The notes under the pieces were generated by a model, which was not told where the DNA came from, did no database searches, and saw only the letters and a program-made list of their open reading frames with translations. Below, piece after piece: positions 60,601 through 64,000 of a DNA stretch of 64,000 bases (its first letter is position 1; each line of letters opens with the position of its first letter). The position numbers and the translations under genes are program-made. Source of the DNA: Synchiropus splendidus (Eukaryota; Chordata; Actinopteri; Syngnathiformes; Callionymidae); contig NC_071345.1 in assembly GCF_027744825.2 (NCBI RefSeq), positions 15,191,501-15,255,500 on the forward strand, written 5' to 3'.

Positions 60601-61833
60601 AAATGGATGTGTATTCGTGGCTTTAGCTACATATAGGATGTAGAGTACATCACAGCTGACCCAGGACTAGATAAGATGGCACTGAGACGACATCTATAGG
60701 GAGTGGCTGATGATTCCGTTACCTGTGTCACTGCTTTGCCTGGCAACAGAGTAGAGGACAGTGGAGGAGGAGGGATGTTATTGTCCACTCATTCTTACTG
60801 TCATTGATATGTTGCATTCACTGAGTCAGTTGTGATCGCTGTTCCAAGCAGGACAGGAATAAAAAACACCCAAAGTTTGGTTTGTTACTGGATAACAGCT
60901 TTGTGTGCGAAGGCTTTAGCATGTTCCAGTGAATTAAAAACACACCCATCATTGGCAATACCAATACTGTAACTTGAGCTTGATATTTTCAGAGGAATCA
61001 GCCACATAGGCGCACGGAAACACATGTCTGGGATGTGCATCCATGACAATGGGAGCTTACACTGTATGACACGTTTTGGACAGATTACTGGCAGCGTACT
61101 CTTTGTTTAAATGAAATATGGGTCTTTAATTTGACCTCCACCCTTTTCCATTCAATCCAGTATGATGAAGGACTGGACGTCTTGCAAGAATCATTTCCAG
61201 CAGAGAGAGTGAAATTAAATACTCATAGAGAGACAATACCTATTGCTCCCTCGAAGAACATGAATCCTCCTTGTACTGTAGTAATCTAAACCAAGTGGAA
61301 TTATGCAAAACAATCCTGCAAATGGACACCTCTAAAGAGCAAGTTTAGCGTGGTGATGTGTCTTTGAATATAAACTCCAGCTGTCCATTATGTTTTCTCC
61401 ACCTATGGGCAGCTTTTCTGGCTTCATTCAATGTGTGCATTAACTCTCATGGATACCTCTCTCTGGGCTTCATCCATCACTTCACGCAGCGCTCCATTCG
61501 TCCTGTGAACGCACCTGTGATGTGCTTCATAACGTGCAATCCCACCTCTCATGGTATTTGGGGGAGAATAATGGTTGCAAAATAAACAAGAATAAGAAGA
61601 CCACCCAACCAGCTGGCTCATTGCAGAGGCAGCTGAAGATCCATTTCATTCAATTATAAACTGTCTAAACCGTGAAATTAAATAGAGACTATAATTAAAT
61701 AAATATTTGTGTCCCAAACTCCAGATTCTGTCCTCTGACGATGAGCTGCATACAGACGTGTTATTTGATCACTTGCTAAAGATGACAATATTTAATATTG
61801 AAATGTAGTGTTCCAAACACATTTTTGTCTGTG

Positions 61834-61836
<3 letters not shown>
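57615..61836. other. has2 3' flank, no gene recognised
   Basis: It contains the shared repeat at 58438-58504, a poly-T tract at 60259-60276 and a stretch at 60,090-60,240 (CGCGTTATAAATCGAATC...CATCCCGGCCCTA) that resembles the end of a fish mobile element. A 156-codon minus-strand frame at 59117-59587 starts at ATG but matches nothing recognised. Confidence 0.45.
58438..58504 (+). repeat. Dispersed repeat segment, copy 2
   Basis: It matches 10163-10218. The first 10 bases, GCTCCATGTC, are the reverse complement of the 10 bases that begin copy 1. The rest runs in the same direction as copy 1. Confidence 0.5.

Positions 61837-61915
<79 letters not shown>
61837..61915. repeat. (AT)n microsatellite
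   Basis: About 78 bp of pure AT repeat. Confidence 0.97.
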
Positions 61916-61920
<5 letters not shown>

Positions 61921-62114
61921 AAATAGTGAATATAGTGTGAGGTGTAAAATTAGGAACATCCTGTATACTACAGTTAATACTAATTTTTTATTACGGTATA
62001 AGTAATCCATGAATTATCTTAAAAGCTCATGGGCCCGATCTCGGAAAAGTAGGCGAAAATATGGCTGTCATGTGATCTCAGTTCTTGACTGGAACTAGGA
62101 AATTTAAGTACAAG

Positions 62115-62307
62115 TAGTGATGGGCGACTGAAGCTTCATGAAACAGTGCCTTCATTTTCAGAGCCCACTACATGGCAGAGTCGGCTCATAAATTTTTAAT
62201 TTGAACAACCATTACAATGAAACCTCACACTGTTTTTAAACCAAAATGCCACCAACTGAGCTGAGAGATTGAAGACAGTTTCATGAAACCTCATCAGCCC
62301 ATCACCA
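62115..62307 (+). mobile_element. hAT-type MITE, copy C (193 bp)
   Basis: The left end TAGTGATGGGC and right end GCCCATCACCA are matching termini. Flanking 8-mers AGTACAAG (62107-62114) and AGTCCAGG (62308-62315) agree at 6 of 8, the duplication length of hAT elements. The interior is colinear with copies A and B. Confidence 0.8.
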
Positions 62308-62991
62308 AGTCCAGGCCAGAGAGACGAGTACAGCGACTTTCACGCTATCTTCTTCCTCCTCTGTCACTGTTACTGCTTTGGTCTACGTCTTCCTGGATAT
62401 TTTATTTCACTTCAATTTGATTCTATTTTTCTGAGCATTGCCCAATCCGGCATTTGCAACTTTTCTGACTAAACCAGGACACTTGTGTTTTGCTTCAGCC
62501 TGGCCCTAGAGGTAATCACTCATCACCAGTGTCCTCAGACCATGCTTTGGTGACCAGGCAGGAATGGGAAAACAGTCTTTGTCATGCAAGAAATCGCTTG
62601 AGAATCTTCAGTGAAAACAGATTCAACGTTTGCACGTTGATAACAAATGATTATATAAACAAACTCACAAATACAGTCAATATAATGAACCTGGATTTCC
62701 CAAGAAAAAGCATTTGATCAGTTACTTGTGGGGGAGAAGGTCAACCCTCACAAGACTCAGATTTAAGAGGGAGTGTTTCATTTCCACAAAATCTTGGATC
62801 AGCATATGAATTAAAACAATATCAATAATTCACATTTAACTGTGTTGAAATGAAAAGTACTTTGAAGGTCCCTTTAAAGAAAAGTGAACGTCAAAATTAC
62901 ATTTAAAATTAAAATTACATTTATTTTTGTTATCTTGATGCAAAACTAGTGTGAGCATGTGAGACTTAGTTTCTGAGGAAAAAAAAGGTTG

Positions 62992-63340
62992 GTCAGAATC
63001 AGAATCAGAATCAGAACCAAATTTATTGCCATGGTCAGTGGGGAGCCCACTAACTAGGAAAGTGTTTTGGAATAAAGTGCTGACAAAAAATAACATAAAA
63101 TAACAACAAGGCTGTTCACGAATTCAACAGTCTGACGGCCGAGGGGAAGAAGCTGTTCCTGTGACGGGAGGTTCTGGTCTGGATGGACCGTAGCCTCCTG
63201 CCAGAGGGAAGAGGAACAAACAGTCCATGTCCAGGGTGAGAAGGGTCGGCTCTGATCCGACCTGCACGTCTCTGGGTCCTAGAGGCATACAGGTCCTGAA
63301 GAGGTGGCAGGTTGCAACCACAGAGGTCATAATTCACAAA
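62992..63340 (-). pseudogene. 5'-truncated LINE: ORF2 C-terminus, 3' UTR and tail
   Basis: Read on the minus strand, an intact C-terminal piece of a LINE reverse transcriptase appears. It holds PPLQDLYASR, RADPSHPGHGLF, PLPSGRRLRSI and RNSFFPSAVRLLN, then a stop, a short AT-rich 3' UTR with AATAAATTTGG, and a (GATTCT)n tail on that strand. 5' truncation and the short-unit tail point to target-primed insertion of a CR1/L2/Jockey-type element. Only about 60-85 codons survive, in frame, so the insertion is not very old. Confidence 0.8.
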
Positions 63341-63376
63341 AGGAAAAATGATCATAGAACACCTGGTTCTCACTTC

Positions 63377-64000
63377 TCAATAGCAACATGCTAGACATGG
63401 CATACAGTACTTGTAATCCAATTTCAAATGGCTGGCATCCCTTGGTTTCAAAATGTTTTGAGAGTCGACCAGAGAATTAACACTGAGTTCTCTTCTGTGC
63501 TGATCTGTACAGGATCTGAACAGATAAGGACATTCAAGTTCCAAATCTCTGACTGGGAAGACTACACGAAGACGACTCGCAGACATCACTAAGTCAGACT
63601 GCGATGAAAAGTTAATCTTGATGGAACCTGTCCTCCGGGGACTGAACTCACCCAGCATGTAGATAATGGAAGTTTTTGTAGTTCAGTAATTTCAAGGCGT
63701 TTCTTCAACAGCACATGTGTGAACGCCAGCAGGATGACAAGTCAAGCTGTTTCTTTTTGTAATTTCTCCATATCTTCTGATTAAATAGAGGTCACAATGT
63801 CTACTGCTGTTTCATCCTGAAACTAACAGGCCGAGTGTATGGATGAGATTAGACATAATAGACTGAGATCAAGACAAGTCTGTTTTCCAGGAGGATGATG
63901 CGACCGCAGCATCCCTTTAATGTCTGTTTCCTGGTCATAATGTTTTCGTTATGGTTTGGGGAAAGAAGTGAAGTTGGCTCTACTGTGTTTGGCTTCTTCA
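63377..64000. other. Intergenic, no gene recognised
   Basis: A 93-codon minus-strand frame (63377-63658) has no recognisable similarity. Nothing else was noted. Confidence 0.5.

Noticed and set aside
61792..62010. Tyr/Ile repeat protein frame
   Set aside because: Artefact of the (AT)n microsatellite.
1..64000. CRISPR array, prokaryotic operon, rRNA or viral genome
   Set aside because: No spaced direct repeats of CRISPR type and no bacterial-style gene packing. Introns, microsatellites and vertebrate transposons show eukaryotic nuclear DNA.

Overview
The window looks like nuclear DNA from a ray-finned (teleost) fish. It has introns with GT/AG borders, long intergenic stretches rich in microsatellites, teleost-type transposon relics (hAT, PIF/Harbinger, Tc1/mariner and LINE fragments), and one complete single-copy gene whose protein is unmistakably vertebrate hyaluronan synthase 2 (has2). 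The species cannot be named from the sequence alone.

Layout. Positions 1 to about 42,500 are gene-poor 5' flank. I recognise no coding gene there. It holds microsatellites (3,586-3,724; 4,414-4,436; 10,116-10,140; 23,164-23,221; 36,211-36,244), a 672-bp hAT element (7,710-8,381), a PIF/Harbinger remnant (21,345-21,786), a hAT-type MITE (36,780-36,975), a decayed Tc1/mariner transposase (about 37,725-38,412), two LINE pieces (about 12,013-12,260 and 41,625-42,070), and several high-complexity blocks that look like candidate conserved regulatory elements. Two places deserve testing for unannotated transcription: a TATA box plus initiator with a 44-codon ORF (6,813-7,004), and a minus-strand exon-like open frame (26,076-26,369).

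has2 occupies about 42,610-57,610 on the plus strand. Exon 1 is non-coding and ends at 43,196. Coding exons are 50,947-51,573, 53,958-54,059 and 54,812-55,741, together encoding 552 residues, the same length as mammalian HAS2. Both coding-exon junctions fall between codons. The introns are 7,750, 2,384 and 752 bp. Intron 1 carries a second hAT MITE beside a long (TA)n tract. Intron 2 carries a second PIF/Harbinger copy. Intron 3 carries a small possible MITE end.

From about 57,610 to 64,000 is 3' flank: a possible repeat-derived block, a (AT)n tract, a third hAT MITE (62,115-62,307) and a 5'-truncated LINE on the minus strand (62,992 to about 63,340).

The most interesting new observation is in the has2 5' UTR. 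Four short upstream ORFs are chained head to tail, each stop overlapping the next start (42,876-43,154). Just inside intron 1 there is also a CpG-rich cluster with two identical CRE-like octamers and a CCAAT box, where an antisense promoter comparable to human HAS2-AS1 could sit. No prokaryotic system, CRISPR array, rRNA or convincing tRNA is present.
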